A stretch of 9,286 nucleotides of DNA from Candidatus Aminicenantota bacterium (lineage in GTDB: Bacteria > Acidobacteriota > Aminicenantia > UBA2199), in contig JAUXFB010000024.1 of the NCBI GenBank assembly GCA_030620255.1, forward strand, positions 1-9,286. Direction: 5' to 3'. Position 1 is the stretch's first letter, and every line of letters begins with the position of its first letter. The notes beneath the pieces are model-generated. The model did not search any database and was not told the DNA's origin. It was given only the letters and a program-made list of their open reading frames with translations. Made by a program: the position numbers and the translations under genes. Shown piece by piece: positions 8,601 to 9,286 of this stretch.

Positions 8601-8939
8601 CTCAATTTTTTCTTTAGTGTGAAGTAAAGCAAAATCCATATCAGTTCCCCAGTGAAACTCAAGGGTTATTATTGATATTCCTTCTTTTGATATTGAATTC
8701 ACTTTTTTTACACCTGCAATTGGTGCAAGTGCTGATTCTAAGTAAAAGGTAATAAATTTCTCTATCTCTTCTGGTCCGGAACCTTGATATTCTGTTAAAA
8801 CTGTGATTTTAGGATAGCTTAAATCAGGTAAAAGGTTTATTGATAGGTGGGTGAGAGAAATATATCCTAATAATATTATTCCAATAAAGAACATAATTGT
8901 TCCTATTGGTCTTTTTACTGATAAGTCTGTGATGCCCAT
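5685..8939 (-). CDS. RND efflux permease, first of a tandem pair, with an enlarged TM6-TM7 linker
   Basis: A 1084-residue inner-membrane RND transporter. Seen: a typical start (DLSVKRPIGTIMFF), TM1 at about 13-31, a periplasmic porter domain (about 33-330), TM2-TM6 at about 335-484, TM7 at about 584-604, a second porter domain (about 606-910) with the conserved segment around 796-816 (RGQRAGELKKYQKSYDIFVR), and TM8-TM12 at about 914-1066, ending in a Lys/Glu-rich cytoplasmic tail. TM4 carries MFVDNSIIVLES (Asp399-Asn400); TM10 carries GVNDAIVKIEY, with Asn981 at the AcrB Lys940 position and a lysine five residues later. The TM6-TM7 linker is about 100 residues, against 24 in the neighbouring permease; the extra part (about 505-565) is strongly hydrophobic and aromatic. 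The start codon lies 1 bp after the adaptor gene's stop with no clear Shine-Dalgarno site, so translation is probably coupled. It likely pairs with the next permease in a hetero-oligomeric pump; this is inference. Confidence 0.93.
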   Translation of the reverse strand: MGITDLSVKRPIGTIMFFIGIILLGYISLTHLSINLLPDLSYPKITVLTEYQGSGPEEIEKFITFYLESALAPIAGVKKVNSISKEGISIITLEFHWGTDMDFALLHTKEKIEEMRRILPEDCEPPIILEWDPSSSPIITTILKSKTLDMKNLKETAEFIIKPRLEQVEGIARVEIRGGNEEEISVEIDPEKIKNIGTNLDTVISAIKNNNIFQSGGTVKKDKFKYTLKIESEIRTPEQIDEIVVTKLKNRNVLIKDIGKAFYKNKIKQGDIRFNSSESIALLIYRESAGNTVSATITAEQCLLDMEKEFKDLEFSVIAKEAELITSSINSLKYSLYLGALLAFFVLLLFLQNFRDPILVSTVIPVSVISTFVLMYFFKVNLNIMSLGGLVLGVGMFVDNSIIVLESIHRHRDDKKLIPSIIHGTKEVSGAITASTFTTISIFIPVIYLYGITGKLFRDQALTVSFSLISSLIVAVTLLPAISVFKKAFKLDSYKDSEKETSKKWFYFPLQWINFILLVPFKIIGNILYFIIAGIYSIFKYLFKYLIISLEFLLKPIFRWFNVLYENFDIYYHKILEKVMNKKIIALWICLIVILSIFATFLILKKELLPTPESSKFEIKANTSPIYGFEETNIIASKIEKKLSSIKGVDFVYTESGAVSKFAARSEDFSVNSIHYLVKCKSHKFRSDIMNKTRVILKQEDLLNFSIFLEKNTLSQYLSTSGENFQIKVFYEDIKEGRKAVNLISSRIKNLKGLFDLKSTYSKGKPLFNIKFKQAILNQLNITKREVANFINQAVRGQRAGELKKYQKSYDIFVRVPITGIMGINQLLSIPISIKNNSYYLRDLIYVKELPSIKEISRESQERYFLISGEVKGARLDNVIKKAEKKLEDIELPVNTRFIFSGEKEERKKAFDSLEQAIFLAIILVYMIMAAKFENLVQPFIIMLTVPMGAIGAFLFLLISGNSLNIISGIGILVLIGIGVNDAIVKIEYSNQLRKQGWKIREAIIRASKVRLRPILMTTFTTISGLIPMAMMKQTGSELQHSLAVVIIGGLIFTTLLTLILIPVFYEILEELKEKKKIKKEERK

Positions 8940-8940
8940 T

Positions 8941-9286
8941 TTATTTTATGATTTTTACTTTAGACTGGTGAGCAAGTGTTAATTGTCCTTCAATCACTAC
9001 TATATCACCTTCTTCAATACCTTTTTTTATTTCGGTTTGTTCATCATTGTGATGTCCAATTTCAACATATTTCCATAATGCTATTTTATCTTTCACTACA
9101 AATACTAAAGAACGTCCCTGTCTTACAATTATTGCGTTATTTGGAAGGTTTAAAGTGTTTTTAAATACTTTATATTCAATATCCATTTCAGCATGCATCC
9201 CAGGATAAATAAGATTTTTTTTATTATCAACCTTCACATATATTGTAATGGTTTTATTTTCATGGTCTACTTCCGGGCTAATTGAT
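8941..9286 (-). CDS. RND efflux periplasmic adaptor (membrane fusion protein), C-terminal part
   Basis: Only the last 114 residues are present; the gene continues past the right edge. The sequence begins ISPEVDHENKTITIYVKVDN and shows the usual end of a HlyD/AcrA-type adaptor: the last beta-barrel strands with LIYPGMHAEMDIEY, then the membrane-proximal domain with LNLPNNAIIVRQGRSLVFVV, the EIKKGIEEGDIVVIEGQ motif, and a short VKIIK end. Known for the family: adaptors link an RND permease to an outer-membrane TolC-type channel across the periplasm. The signal peptide, lipoyl and hairpin domains would lie off the window. An internal GTG at 9237 is a valine codon, not a start, because the conserved barrel sequence continues in frame upstream of it. 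The stop TAA is 1 bp before the first permease. Confidence 0.92.
   Translation of the reverse strand, partial: SISPEVDHENKTITIYVKVDNKKNLIYPGMHAEMDIEYKVFKNTLNLPNNAIIVRQGRSLVFVVKDKIALWKYVEIGHHNDEQTEIKKGIEEGDIVVIEGQLTLAHQSKVKIIK

Noticed and set aside
8260..8622. Plus-strand ORF of 120 codons, the longest antisense frame
   Set aside because: It is antisense to the first porter domain of the RND permease, has no family motif, and its Ser/Phe/Ile-rich makeup is that of a complement frame.
9235..9237. GTG as the start of a 98-residue stand-alone protein
   Set aside because: The frame stays open to the window edge and encodes conserved adaptor beta-barrel sequence upstream (SISPEVD...), so this is an internal valine of a truncated adaptor gene.

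Overview
The window is an AT-rich bacterial segment in which every supportable gene lies on the minus strand, so the genes read from right to left. It holds two functional blocks. The right three quarters (2614-9286) is the distal part of a tripartite efflux operon: the C-terminal end of a periplasmic adaptor (membrane fusion protein, MFP), then two different full-length RND (resistance-nodulation-division) inner-membrane permeases. Gaps are 1 and 11 bp, so the three are almost certainly co-transcribed. The MFP-RND-RND layout resembles heteromeric pumps such as MdtABC. Both permeases have the Asp-Asn version of the TM4 proton-relay motif and lack the TM10 lysine of AcrB.

The left quarter (1-2528) is a tightly packed three-gene cassette: a PqqD-like peptide-binding protein and two different radical SAM/SPASM enzymes, each with a complete CX3CX2C cluster site and a complete SPASM cysteine pattern. 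From remembered family sequences, the three match ScmD, ScmE and ScmF of the uncharacterised 'SynChlorMet' cassette, in the order D-E-F. This points to a ribosomal peptide (RiPP) maturation system. No precursor peptide gene, ScmA, ScmB or ScmC is visible. They would have to lie left of position 1, elsewhere in the genome, or be absent. The cassette begins with a near-perfect sigma70-type promoter (TTGACA, 16 bp, TATAAT) whose -35 box overlaps the stop codon of the second permease, so it can be transcribed separately from the pump. scmD and scmE abut exactly, and scmE and scmF overlap by 11 bp.

The organism is a Gram-negative-type (diderm) bacterium, as shown by the tripartite RND system, with low GC. 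Hand counts of a few 60-base lines suggest the permease genes are more AT-rich than the scm genes, though only a full count would establish this. SynChlorMet genes are known from scattered anaerobes, and an uncultured anaerobic lineage is plausible, but I cannot name the phylum from this sequence.

The only non-coding stretch of any size is the 85-bp scm leader/promoter (2529-2613). I saw no tRNA, rRNA, CRISPR array, insertion sequence or attachment site.
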